Assembly: GCA_039933315.1 (NCBI GenBank)
Contig: JBDTOI010000049.1
Location: forward strand, 1-24,906
Reading direction: 5' to 3'
From: DASXRU01 sp039933315
GTDB lineage: Bacteria > Acidobacteriota > Blastocatellia > Pyrinomonadales > Pyrinomonadaceae
Length of the DNA stretch: 24,906 nucleotides
Shown: piece by piece, positions 7,918 to 14,958 of the stretch
How the letters are laid out: the number at the start of each line of letters is the position of its first letter
Numbering within the stretch: position 1 is the stretch's first letter
Notes under the pieces: model-generated
Told to the model about the DNA's origin: nothing
The model's input: only the letters and a program-made list of their open reading frames with translations
Database searches by the model: none
Translations under genes and position numbers: made by a program

Positions 7918-9527
7918 ATTTCTATTACCTCGCGGTCGGGTTCGATGGGGGCGGAAGTCATCTGCGACGCAACCAGGCTTTCAGTCTCCAGGCTGGCCGG
8001 GGCTTTTTTCTCGGGTTCGCCAGTAGCGCAGACTTCGATGGCATGTCGGATCAGGGTATGAGGGACTTTTCGATTATTCTCCGTACTCAGCAAAATGTTA
8101 AGAGCGGTTATTGCTGCAGGATCACGCAGGTCAGCCAGCGCTTCCACAGCGGCACGGCGTACTTCTGGAGCTTCGTCCTCCAACGCAGCTATCAAATGCG
8201 GCGTGGCTTCGCGATCCCTCACTAGAGCCAACTTTCTCGCCGCTGACGCCCGCTCCGCTGGGGCCTCAGCCACTCGCAAATCGCGAGTAGCATCGTCGAA
8301 ATAGCCACTCTTGATGAAAGCCTCGCGCGCGCGTTCCTGGCGTTCTGGATTTCGGCCTGCCAAGGCCGAGAGAAGCTCCGTTGCGATGACGTCACGCGCG
8401 CCCGAATCGACCGTGCCGGTCACGTTGTTATCGTATTTTGCGCCGGCCAACATACTGGTTGCTTCTGCTTGTACCAGGGCTACGTCAACATTCTCCTGAA
8501 CAGCTCTCTCCGCTACTGAAGAAGCTGATCGCGCGGCTGTTACCGACGGCGTGGAGCCCGAGGCTTTGACGTTTTTGAATCCGGAAATTTGTTCACTAGC
8601 CGAGGGAATTACTACCGGGACAGCCTTTGTTGAGGTTTCTTTTCTCCCCAGCTTCTTGGGAAGCGTAACCAGGTCCTTCCGGCGTCGGTTTTTGGACCGC
8701 CGTGACAGAAGAAAGGCAACCAGCAGCAACAGAACGAGCAAACCGATCACGAGTGGCAGCCAGTTGAGCCGGGCCATCTCTCCGTAAAACTTTAGTCGCG
8801 TTCTCCAGTCGCCGGAACCAAGCCAGGAGTCATTCGTAGTCTGTGAGTTCGCCGCACCCTGATTGACACCTTTTGAAGTGGGTGTGGTCGGCAAGTTTGT
8901 CTGACCACTGGTAGCAGGTGCCGTAGCATTAACCGAATTGTTGCCAGGAGTTGTCTGGCTCTTCGCAATCTCGGGCGTGGATCCGGGGTTATTTAGTCCA
9001 CCAGTAGTAGCCCCCCCACTGTTGGTTGAGGCGGTCTCAGTCGGATCTGACAAAGGAGTGCCTGGCTTTCCGCCGGGAATTGTAAAGACCACTTCCAGAC
9101 GACTACCACGCTGATCCACTCGGGCGATTGTGCCCGGTTGCATGTGGAAAGACAGTAAGGTCGCGCCACCGCTCTTTTGCACACTTACATCGCCGAACCC
9201 GCGCGCGCGCATTTTCGCCTGCGCCTGTGAAACGTCAATGCCGGGTAACTTTACGTAAAAGCGGTCGCCCCGGCGATAGGCTTCATAGTCGTCGAGTGTC
9301 GCTTCCGAGGAGATGCTGACGCGGGATCCTTCCGCTGAGTCGTTGGCGTGAAGCGTGGCTGCACGCTTTTGCGCGCTGGCTGCGCTGGGCTGGGCTTTTG
9401 AATTACGATTCGTCTGAGCGCGGAGGGCTACCGAAGTCAGCGGGCTAAGTGCGACAGTCAGCAAAAAGACAAGCAAAATGCATGATCTGTACAACAACAC
9501 AAATGAGCGGCTTAGGGTTTTCATCAT
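7914..9527 (-). CDS. Membrane-anchored HEAT-repeat protein with periplasmic domain
   Basis: A 537-aa protein of unknown role. The N terminus has a signal-like hydrophobic stretch (about 9-36, ending near SVALRA). Residues 69-150 form a beta-rich segment (DRFYVKLPGIDV..., LLSFHMQPGTIARVDQRGSRLEVVF) that resembles an AMIN-type periplasmic domain; this match is tentative. A Ser/Thr/Asn/Pro/Gly-rich linker (152-235) follows, then a transmembrane helix (about 256-275, LPLVIGLLVLLLLVAFLL) with a basic stop-transfer sequence RRSKNRRRK. The C-terminal HEAT block (about 375-500), probably cytosolic, aligns with the first HEAT block of the protein encoded at 9592-11358, including a shared ERASAAR. The start is ATG ATG AAA at 9527 without a clear Shine-Dalgarno. 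It lies 64 nt after that gene and overlaps the TubC-HEAT gene by 4 nt. Confidence 0.85.
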   Translation of the reverse strand: MMKTLSRSFVLLYRSCILLVFLLTVALSPLTSVALRAQTNRNSKAQPSAASAQKRAATLHANDSAEGSRVSISSEATLDDYEAYRRGDRFYVKLPGIDVSQAQAKMRARGFGDVSVQKSGGATLLSFHMQPGTIARVDQRGSRLEVVFTIPGGKPGTPLSDPTETASTNSGGATTGGLNNPGSTPEIAKSQTTPGNNSVNATAPATSGQTNLPTTPTSKGVNQGAANSQTTNDSWLGSGDWRTRLKFYGEMARLNWLPLVIGLLVLLLLVAFLLSRRSKNRRRKDLVTLPKKLGRKETSTKAVPVVIPSASEQISGFKNVKASGSTPSVTAARSASSVAERAVQENVDVALVQAEATSMLAGAKYDNNVTGTVDSGARDVIATELLSALAGRNPERQERAREAFIKSGYFDDATRDLRVAEAPAERASAARKLALVRDREATPHLIAALEDEAPEVRRAAVEALADLRDPAAITALNILLSTENNRKVPHTLIRHAIEVCATGEPEKKAPASLETESLVASQMTSAPIEPDREVIEI

Positions 9528-9591
9528 CGGGGCAAATGAAGTGAAAAAGTTTCCGTGACTTTCTCATTATGCAATGCTCTTGAGTCGCTTG

Positions 9592-11358
9592 TCACTCAGC
9601 GAGATTCTCCGTTGGTTGTGCCTGATCGATTTTGTAAATCACATCCAGAATCGAAGCACGCACCGCTTCAGGAATATCATCGCGGCCGGCTAACTGCCGA
9701 AACGCCTGCGCCACATGAAGCTGGCCGGAAAGTCCCAGCACGCGCACAGCACACAGCCGGACGTCGGTGGACTTGTGGTTTTCTATGGCGTCAAGGATGG
9801 GCTCCGTTTCATTTGCCTTGGCCAAAAGTGAAAGAAGCGAAAAGGCTTCATAAGCTTGACGACGATCACGGCTAGCCAGACGGTCTATCGCCTGGGAGAC
9901 GATACCAGCTTTGATACACGCTTTGGCCACGTGGCGAAGCATGTCTTGATTTGCCGTTTCGATGACTCGAACATAGGCATCCGCGCGATCGAAACTCAGT
10001 CCGGTGAGGGACCGGGCGGCAGCGGCTCGTACTTCTCTTGACTCGTCAGCTAAAGCAATGAGCACAGGAGCAAAGACAGACTCGTGATTAATCGCGCCTA
10101 AACACGAAACCGCTGAACCACGTACCGCCGCTTCCGGATCCTGTATCGCCACAGAGGCCAGCGCTTCAACCGATCGTTGTACCGCGAACAAAGCCAGCTG
10201 GCGCACAGCAGTTGCGCGTACCGCTGTCTCGGGACTCTCAAGCTGCGTCAGCGCCTCGATGAACTCCGGATCTTCAACGAAGTCTGGCAAATCATTCACC
10301 ACCCCAGTTGATTCCAGGCGGGTAATTTCTCCCGTGAAATCCGGCAAGTGCCCGGAAAGGAGGGCCGGTTTGTCGGATTGTATGTCGATGAACCCAAAGC
10401 TCTCGACCGAGCAGGCACTGAGTGCATTACTCAAGAGAGAATCGGGAATAGATGGATGGCGGCGCGCCACGTCGAGCAATGCTCCAATCGCAGATGGTAG
10501 TTTCAACGTTCCCAAACTGCTGACACATTGGTTTCGGACGATCGGTTCATTGTCGTAGAGCGCTTCCAGGAGAAATGGCAAGGATGACGGAGCTCCGATA
10601 GCACCCAGTGTCCGGGCCGCGGAGGCGCGCTCGCAGACATCGTGACCCGCTAGCAGAGTCGCGCTCTGTCGCGCAACGAATCCGTACTCCTCTAGAGCCT
10701 GGCGGGCCCTCTGGCGACCTTCTTCCGATGTGTGGGGGGCGGTTAATGCTTTAATCAAGGCGACTTCCATCGCACGCCGATCCTCCGCCGCGCGGGATGC
10801 GAGCACGTCCATGCGGTGGGGTTCGCCGAGTACTAGTTTTCCTATCTCCTGGTCAACACGGTAACCACCGAACAATGACAGTTCTGAGTAAGATGCTGAG
10901 CTTTGGGCACCTACCCCTACAGGATTGGGCTTTACAAGGCTCAGTGACGGCTCGGCAGTCCGCGTTTCGCTTTTGCGCCCGACTTTTCTATTCAGGTCGG
11001 TCTCATGGAACTCCGTCTCTTCATCATCAACAAACTCCCAAGCCAGGGCTCGCCGCCGTCGAATCACGAAAAACCCTGTCAGCCCAGCTCCGATAAGCGC
11101 CAAAACGGCTAGAGTCGAAAGGAGGCCAGAGGTGATGTCGTATTCTGAGGAAGCTGGATCGGGCGTGGCGGTTTTTCGGCTAGAAGAATCGTCTCCTCCC
11201 AGAGGCCTCTGAGCCTTTGAAGCAATGTCGGGCATCAACCCTATGCTTCCGCTCAGCACCGTAGTGACGAGCAGAATACGGATTGACTTGACCAAGTGAG
11301 GGTTAACACCTTGGGCTGCTTTAGCTCCGAAAAATATGTTTTTTAGCAGAACTTTCAT
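9592..11358 (-). CDS. Membrane-anchored protein with two HEAT-repeat blocks
   Basis: A 588-aa protein of unknown role. Two hydrophobic segments lie near the N terminus: about 26-45 (IRILLVTTVLSGSIGLM) and 77-99 (LLSTLAVLALIGAGLTGFFVI), the second followed by RRRRA. This suggests a short periplasmic loop and a large cytosolic C-terminal part. HEAT repeats fall in two blocks, about 196-320 and 367-577, separated by an acidic linker. The first block matches the HEAT region of the gene at 7914-9527, and the second matches that of the gene at 5611-7917, so this protein looks like the full version of which the others carry parts. There is no catalytic motif. It lies 110 nt after the response regulator gene on the same strand. 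ATG at 11358 has no obvious Shine-Dalgarno. Confidence 0.85.
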   Translation of the reverse strand: MKVLLKNIFFGAKAAQGVNPHLVKSIRILLVTTVLSGSIGLMPDIASKAQRPLGGDDSSSRKTATPDPASSEYDITSGLLSTLAVLALIGAGLTGFFVIRRRRALAWEFVDDEETEFHETDLNRKVGRKSETRTAEPSLSLVKPNPVGVGAQSSASYSELSLFGGYRVDQEIGKLVLGEPHRMDVLASRAAEDRRAMEVALIKALTAPHTSEEGRQRARQALEEYGFVARQSATLLAGHDVCERASAARTLGAIGAPSSLPFLLEALYDNEPIVRNQCVSSLGTLKLPSAIGALLDVARRHPSIPDSLLSNALSACSVESFGFIDIQSDKPALLSGHLPDFTGEITRLESTGVVNDLPDFVEDPEFIEALTQLESPETAVRATAVRQLALFAVQRSVEALASVAIQDPEAAVRGSAVSCLGAINHESVFAPVLIALADESREVRAAAARSLTGLSFDRADAYVRVIETANQDMLRHVAKACIKAGIVSQAIDRLASRDRRQAYEAFSLLSLLAKANETEPILDAIENHKSTDVRLCAVRVLGLSGQLHVAQAFRQLAGRDDIPEAVRASILDVIYKIDQAQPTENLAE

Positions 11359-11468
11359 AGTGTGAACCCGGGGGGTACCGAGAGAAGAGAGCGATGCGGG
11401 GAGTTGCGGAGTTTCCGTGTTATTTCAGCAGGTCAAGTTGTCCGGGTCTTGGCGGGGAGAGATGCGGG

Positions 11469-12266
11469 TTATTGCTCATCGCTGAATTTGTAGCCAATTC
11501 CCCAAACGGTCAGAATCATCTGGGGATTGTCAGGGTTGTCCTCGACTTTGGCGCGCAGGCGGTTTATGTGTGAATCGATCGTGCGGTCGTAGCCTTCGTA
11601 GGAATAGTCCCAGATTTTTTGCAAAAGATACTTGCGCGGGAAGACCCGGCCTGGGTTGGAAGCAAACAACCGAAGCAAGTCAAACTCCTTGGGTGTCAGC
11701 TCCACCTGGCGATCCCCAATCATAACTTCACGACGGGCGGGGTCGATGCGAAGCTTAGCTCGAACTATGGGAGCTTCGTCCGCTCCCTCTTCCGAAATTG
11801 CAGTTCGCGAACGGCGCAAGACGGATTTTATTCTGGCCTCAAGTTCTCGCAGGCTAAAGGGCTTGGTGATGTAATCATCGGCGCCCATCTCAAGGCCCAA
11901 AATCCTATCCACAACGTCGTCCTTGGCTGTGAGCATGAGAATCGGCATTTGCGGCGTTTTCTGCCTCAGTTCCTTACAAACGGTAAGCCCATCCATCTTC
12001 GGTAGCATCAGATCCAAAACCACCACATCAGGATGATTATTAAGCGCCGATTGCACACCGGCGGCACCATCTGGCGCTGTGCTTACTGTATATCCGGCTC
12101 GGGAAAAATACTCGCTGATCGCGGCACAAATGTTGTCGTCATCTTCAATGACGAGCAAACTTGTTGCAGTTTCTGGCGAAACTGCAGGTGCTGTAGCCGT
12201 GCCTTCGTTTGACCCAGGCTTATCGTGGTCTGCGTTTTTCGTGACGTTCATCACTACTTTTTTCAC
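11469..12266 (-). CDS. OmpR/PhoB-family response regulator
   Basis: A two-component response regulator that, once phosphorylated, binds DNA through a winged helix. The receiver domain runs about 36-153 with the acidic pair EDDD (41-44), phospho-acceptor Asp85 in VVLDLMLP, the switch Thr113 in MLTAK, and Lys135 in TKPF. The C-terminal DNA-binding domain runs about 167-262, with ELTPKEFDLLRLF and the recognition-helix region RTIDSHINRLRAKVED. The first in-frame start is GTG at 12266; ATG five codons in (12251) is an alternative, and neither has a good Shine-Dalgarno. A roughly 35-residue polar N-terminal extension precedes the receiver domain. No sensor kinase is encoded in the window, so the partner must lie elsewhere. 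The first HEAT gene begins 110 nt downstream, suggesting a functional link. Confidence 0.95.
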   Translation of the reverse strand: MKKVVMNVTKNADHDKPGSNEGTATAPAVSPETATSLLVIEDDDNICAAISEYFSRAGYTVSTAPDGAAGVQSALNNHPDVVVLDLMLPKMDGLTVCKELRQKTPQMPILMLTAKDDVVDRILGLEMGADDYITKPFSLRELEARIKSVLRRSRTAISEEGADEAPIVRAKLRIDPARREVMIGDRQVELTPKEFDLLRLFASNPGRVFPRKYLLQKIWDYSYEGYDRTIDSHINRLRAKVEDNPDNPQMILTVWGIGYKFSDEQ

Positions 12267-12326
12267 GAAGGGCGAGTAGGGGCTTAGGGGATGTGCGCCC
12301 GTGGTGAGGGCGCGTTTGCGGATTCA

Positions 12327-12356
12327 AATATAGCAGGACAACCCGAACAAACTCAA
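12327..12356 (-). promoter_or_regulatory. Candidate promoter of the response regulator
   Basis: On the minus strand TTGAGT (12356-12351) is separated by 18 nt from TATATT (12332-12327), 4/6 and 5/6 matches to the sigma-70 consensus. The expected start near 12320 leaves a leader of about 54 nt. It would drive the regulator and perhaps the HEAT cluster. Confidence 0.4.
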
Positions 12357-12439
12357 GCATTAAGTTATGAAACTGGCTCAAATGGGTCGATTTGAGGAAG
12401 CGCCTTCCGTGGGTTCGATAGGCACTCATTCTCCATGGT

Positions 12440-12452
12440 GCGCGCGCGCGCG
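12440..12452. repeat. Alternating GC dinucleotide run
   Basis: A 13-nt uninterrupted GCGCGC... run. Such alternating purine-pyrimidine DNA can adopt the Z form under supercoiling, as between divergent promoters, but it may be plain simple sequence. Confidence 0.6.
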
Positions 12453-12510
12453 GACTTCAAAAGGTGACATCGTGACTCAAATTCGACACCTGTTCCCTTC
12501 TTGGATATGA

Positions 12511-12530
12511 GTGGTTAAGATAACAACCAC
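12511..12530. promoter_or_regulatory. Inverted repeat upstream of the DinB gene
   Basis: GTGGTT (12511-12516) and AACCAC (12525-12530) flank 8 nt and overlap a weak -10-like TAAGAT (12516-12521). It could be an operator or a leader hairpin for the DinB gene. No -35 partner is convincing. Confidence 0.3.
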
Positions 12531-12553
12531 CCTGTTTGGCACGTTATCCCCAG

Positions 12554-12560
12554 AAGGAGG
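12554..12560 (+). promoter_or_regulatory. Ribosome binding site that fixes the DinB start
   Basis: AAGGAGG is a near-perfect anti-Shine-Dalgarno match. It directly abuts the ATG at 12561 (no spacing) but is 6 nt from the ATG at 12567, so the second ATG should be used. Confidence 0.8.
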
Positions 12561-12566
12561 ATGGTC

Positions 12567-13046
12567 ATGACAAGCATCGAAAGGAACGAGTTAATTGCTC
12601 AGTACAAAGGCGGATATGACGAGGTAGTAAAGAGTCTGGAGGCATTCCCAGAGGACGGTTTCGCCTCCCATCCTATTCGTGGTAAGTGGAGTGCATGCGA
12701 GATTGTTCATCACCTCGCCGACAGTGAAACCGTGAGCGGGATCCGGCTAAAACGCCTGCTGGTGGAAGATCGTCCGCTGATACGGGGGTATGATCAAGAG
12801 GCTTTTGCTTCCAAATTGAATTACAACTCACGTGAGATAGGGCCGGCCCTCGAGGCCTTTCGCAGTGCTCGCGCCAATACCGCACAACTGTTCGATTTAA
12901 TGTCAGAAAAAGACTGGAAGCGCGAGGGAACGCATTCCGAGAGCGGTTCATACACCGCTGAGGACTGGCTGCGGATCTACGCAGCACATGCGCATAACCA
13001 TGCAGCGCAGATTCAGCGTTTGAAAGAATCACTCGTAGAAAGATAA
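12567..13046 (+). CDS. DinB-family metalloprotein
   Basis: A 159-aa four-helix-bundle protein of the DinB/YfiT superfamily. Family members bind a divalent metal through a His triad and include thiol transferases and damage-induced proteins of unknown function; no specific reaction can be assigned. Seen: the first-helix His in WSACEIVHHLADSE (about residues 44-57) and the C-terminal pair in YAAHAHNHAAQIQRL, in the expected positions. The Shine-Dalgarno at 12554-12560 favours the ATG at 12567 (MTSIERNELIAQY) over 12561. The gene stands alone between the divergent response regulator and purC, and a separate promoter candidate lies before purC, so it is probably monocistronic. No terminator is visible after it. 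Confidence 0.88.
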   Translation: MTSIERNELIAQYKGGYDEVVKSLEAFPEDGFASHPIRGKWSACEIVHHLADSETVSGIRLKRLLVEDRPLIRGYDQEAFASKLNYNSREIGPALEAFRSARANTAQLFDLMSEKDWKREGTHSESGSYTAEDWLRIYAAHAHNHAAQIQRLKESLVER

Positions 13047-13102
13047 CGTCCCTAAGCGACTTACGCGCTGGCGCATCGATCTGTTTTATTTCGCCCACAA
13101 TC

Positions 13103-13131
13103 TTGACAACTTGAGAGCTGACGAGCACAAT
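13103..13131 (+). promoter_or_regulatory. Candidate purC promoter
   Basis: A perfect -35 TTGACA (13103-13108) and CACAAT (13126-13131, 4/6) are separated by 17 nt. The expected start near 13138 gives a leader of about 33 nt to the ATG at 13171. It lies downstream of the alternative TTG start at 13111, which argues against that start. Confidence 0.5.
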
Positions 13132-13170
13132 CCGGCTCGCTTTCTTAACCCTAAAACGAAGAAAATCCCA

Positions 13171-14070
13171 ATGCCTTCTCCTGCGCCGGTAATCGAAACT
13201 AGTCTAAGAGATCTAAAGTTACTGCGGCGCGGCAAAGTGCGTGATGTTTACGAAGCCGGCCAGGACCGTCTGCTCATTGTCGCTACTGATCGCATTTCCG
13301 CGTTTGATTTCGTGCTGCCCACACCAATCGCCCGCAAAGGCGAAGTCCTAACAGCCCTGTCTCAGTTCTGGTTCGAAAAGCTGTCGCACATTGTGCCCAA
13401 CCATCTGATCACCACAAACATGGAAGAAACGCCTGACGAGGTTAGAGCTCGGGCGGCTGATCTCCAAGGTCGCTCAATGTTCGTGCGGCGCACGGATGTC
13501 TACCCTGTAGAATGCGTCGTGCGCGGTTATCTGGTTGGCTCAGGTTGGAAGGACTACCTGCGCACGGGCGAGGTTTGCGGCCACCATTTACCGAGCGGCC
13601 TGACTGAATCCGTTGAACTTGGCGAGCCCATCTTCACCCCCGCTACGAAAGCGGAATCGGGGCACGATGAAAACATAAGCGAGCAAAGAATGGGGGAGCT
13701 GATTGGAGCGGAAACAGCAGCCCACCTTCGCGACTTGTCGCTACGTCTCTACAGCGAGGCTCGTGAATACGCGCGCGGAAGAGGGATCATCATAGCCGAC
13801 ACAAAGTTCGAATTTGGATTGGATAGCGATGGCACTGTGACACTGATCGATGAGGCGCTAACTCCCGATTCGTCGCGTTTTTGGCCGGCGGCAACTTACG
13901 AACCGGGAAAATCGCAACCGTCCTTTGACAAGCAATTCGTGCGTGATTACCTCGATGCTCTCGATTGGAATAAACAGCCGCCAGCCCCATCTCTGCCGGC
14001 AACGGTCGCAACCGCCACCAGTGAACGCTACCTGGAAGCCCACCGGCTTCTCACAGGGAAAGAGTTATAG
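13171..14070 (+). CDS. purC: SAICAR synthase (phosphoribosylaminoimidazole-succinocarboxamide synthase)
   Basis: ATP-dependent ligase of purine synthesis joining CAIR and L-aspartate to give SAICAR. Seen: GKVRDVYE (ATP-grasp N-terminal loop), ATDRISAFD, VECVVRGYLVGSGWKDY, FTPATKAESGHDENIS, and IADTKFEFGLD followed by LIDEALTPDSSRFWPA, all conserved family blocks in order. From the ATG at 13171 (MPSPAPVIETSLRDLKLLRRGKVRDVY) the protein is 299 aa, matching the longer yeast-like form in general size. An in-frame TTG at 13111 would add 20 residues with no family similarity and overlap the promoter. No other purine gene is adjacent and no purine riboswitch is evident. A Fis-like gene follows 81 nt later. 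Confidence 0.96.
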   Translation: MPSPAPVIETSLRDLKLLRRGKVRDVYEAGQDRLLIVATDRISAFDFVLPTPIARKGEVLTALSQFWFEKLSHIVPNHLITTNMEETPDEVRARAADLQGRSMFVRRTDVYPVECVVRGYLVGSGWKDYLRTGEVCGHHLPSGLTESVELGEPIFTPATKAESGHDENISEQRMGELIGAETAAHLRDLSLRLYSEAREYARGRGIIIADTKFEFGLDSDGTVTLIDEALTPDSSRFWPAATYEPGKSQPSFDKQFVRDYLDALDWNKQPPAPSLPATVATATSERYLEAHRLLTGKEL

Positions 14071-14151
14071 CTCGCACTGGCGTTAAGCTTTTCGGCCTCT
14101 TTATTCCTTCCGACAGGCTCGGTCTTGCAGAGATGCCCTGAAAGCGACAGC

Positions 14152-14397
14152 GTGCAAATTCGTATTAAACTTGAAGCACTAGTTGAGGAGATGCTGGACG
14201 GACAGATTCTCCTTGAGGAAGCCCTGTCTGAGTTCGAAAGGCTTTACATTGAAAGGGCCCTTTCTCGCCAGCAGAGGCATCTGTCGCGAACCGCCGACAT
14301 GCTCGGAATTCATCGCAATACCCTGGCTAAGCGCGTGGCTTCCTACCACGAACATAGTCGCGTTGCACCTCCCAGAGCCAAGCGTTTGAGCCGCTAA
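14152..14397 (+). CDS. Small Fis-type helix-turn-helix protein
   Basis: A short DNA-binding protein (81 aa from GTG 14152; 90 aa if TTG 14125 is used). The N-terminal half (IKLEALVEEMLDGQILLEEALSEFERLYIERAL) looks like a helical dimerisation segment. The C-terminal half RTADMLGIHRNTLAKRVASY is a Fis/NtrC-type helix-turn-helix (HTH_8), the kind found at the end of sigma-54 activators, here alone without receiver or AAA domain. A role in nucleoid or transcription control is likely but no target is visible. The GTG start is preferred because the domain begins right after it; GAAAG upstream is a weak ribosome site. It lies between purC and the groES promoter, and could be cotranscribed with purC. 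Confidence 0.8.
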   Translation: MQIRIKLEALVEEMLDGQILLEEALSEFERLYIERALSRQQRHLSRTADMLGIHRNTLAKRVASYHEHSRVAPPRAKRLSR

Positions 14398-14428
14398 AAA
14401 TCTCGCCTTTACCCTGCACTTTCCCGAG

Positions 14429-14457
14429 TTGACAAGCGCATTAGCCACGGCTATATT
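14429..14457 (+). promoter_or_regulatory. groESL sigma-70 promoter
   Basis: TTGACA (14429-14434, 6/6) and TATATT (14452-14457, 5/6) with an ideal 17-nt spacer. The expected start is near 14464, inside the CIRCE operator, giving a leader of roughly 96 nt before groES. Confidence 0.85.
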
Positions 14458-14458
14458 C

Positions 14459-14485
14459 CTAGCACTCGCCTCCATAGAGTGCTAA
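14459..14485 (+). promoter_or_regulatory. CIRCE operator (HrcA binding site)
   Basis: CTAGCACTC-N9-GAGTGCTAA matches the CIRCE consensus TTAGCACTC-N9-GAGTGCTAA at 17 of 18 arm positions. It follows the -10 box directly and covers the expected transcription start, so HrcA binding should block the groESL promoter and release it on heat or misfolding stress. hrcA itself is not in the window. Confidence 0.95.
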
Positions 14486-14559
14486 ACCCGGGTGGGGCGA
14501 TCTATTTTTTCCATCAGCAGTTATATTCATGGCAAAGTCGAAAGGAGCAGGAAGTAAGT

Positions 14560-14895
14560 ATGGCAACGAACATTAGACCTCTGCATGACCGCGTGATAGT
14601 GCGCCGCATAGAAGAGGGTGAACAAGTGCGTGGCGGAATCATAATTCCCGACACCGCAAAGGAAAAACCACAGGAGGGCGAGGTTGTCGCCGTCGGCGAA
14701 GGTAAATACAAAGACGATGGTACGCGGCAGGCTCTTGATGTGCGCCAGGGCGATCGTGTCTTATTCGGCAAGTACAGCGGCTCAGAGATCAAGATTGATG
14801 GTGAGGAGCTCTTGATCATGCGCGAAGACGAGATTCTGGGAATCATCGAACGCGCGGGAGCAGCAACCGGCAGTGGCAAGAAGAGTGGCAAGTAG
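14560..14895 (+). CDS. groES: GroES co-chaperonin
   Basis: The 10-kDa lid of the GroEL chamber; seven subunits close the folding cage in the cytosol. Seen: MATNIRPLHDRVIVRRIE at the N terminus, the mobile loop EQVRGGIIIPDTAKEKPQ that contacts GroEL, GEVVAVGEG, and LDVRQGDRVLFGKYSGSEI followed by the C-terminal strand. At 111 aa it is slightly longer than usual because of a Gly/Ser/Lys tail (residues about 100-111). The frame is open upstream to 14479, but that part overlaps the CIRCE arm and lacks family similarity; ATG 14560 with AGGAAG 5 nt upstream is the start. groEL follows after 63 nt and both share the CIRCE-controlled promoter. Confidence 0.97.
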   Translation: MATNIRPLHDRVIVRRIEEGEQVRGGIIIPDTAKEKPQEGEVVAVGEGKYKDDGTRQALDVRQGDRVLFGKYSGSEIKIDGEELLIMREDEILGIIERAGAATGSGKKSGK

Positions 14896-14958
14896 TTCGT
14901 TGAAGAACTGCCACGCTCGAGTTCAAAACACCAAATCTGAGTAGGAGATGAAAGAGAA

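Larger units (their letters stand above)
12267..12566. other. Divergent intergenic region, no gene
   Basis: About 300 nt between the minus-strand response regulator and the plus-strand DinB gene, with no convincing coding sequence. It holds the candidate regulator promoter (12327-12356), a small hairpin GGAAG-CGC-CTTCC (12396-12408), a 13-nt alternating GC run (12440-12452), and an inverted repeat GTGGTT-N8-AACCAC (12511-12530) just upstream of the DinB ribosome binding site. It is a likely two-way control region. Confidence 0.6.

Noticed and set aside
9592..11358. HEAT proteins considered as phycobilisome lyase-like enzymes
   Set aside because: Similarity to that group is only the generic HEAT pattern; no pigment genes are present.
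13111..13170. TTG start giving purC 20 extra residues
   Set aside because: The extension is not part of the family and overlaps the promoter candidate TTGACA-N17-CACAAT.
14479..14559. N-terminal extension of GroES
   Set aside because: It overlaps the CIRCE right arm and the mRNA leader; the family start MATNIRPLHDR at 14560 has its own ribosome site.
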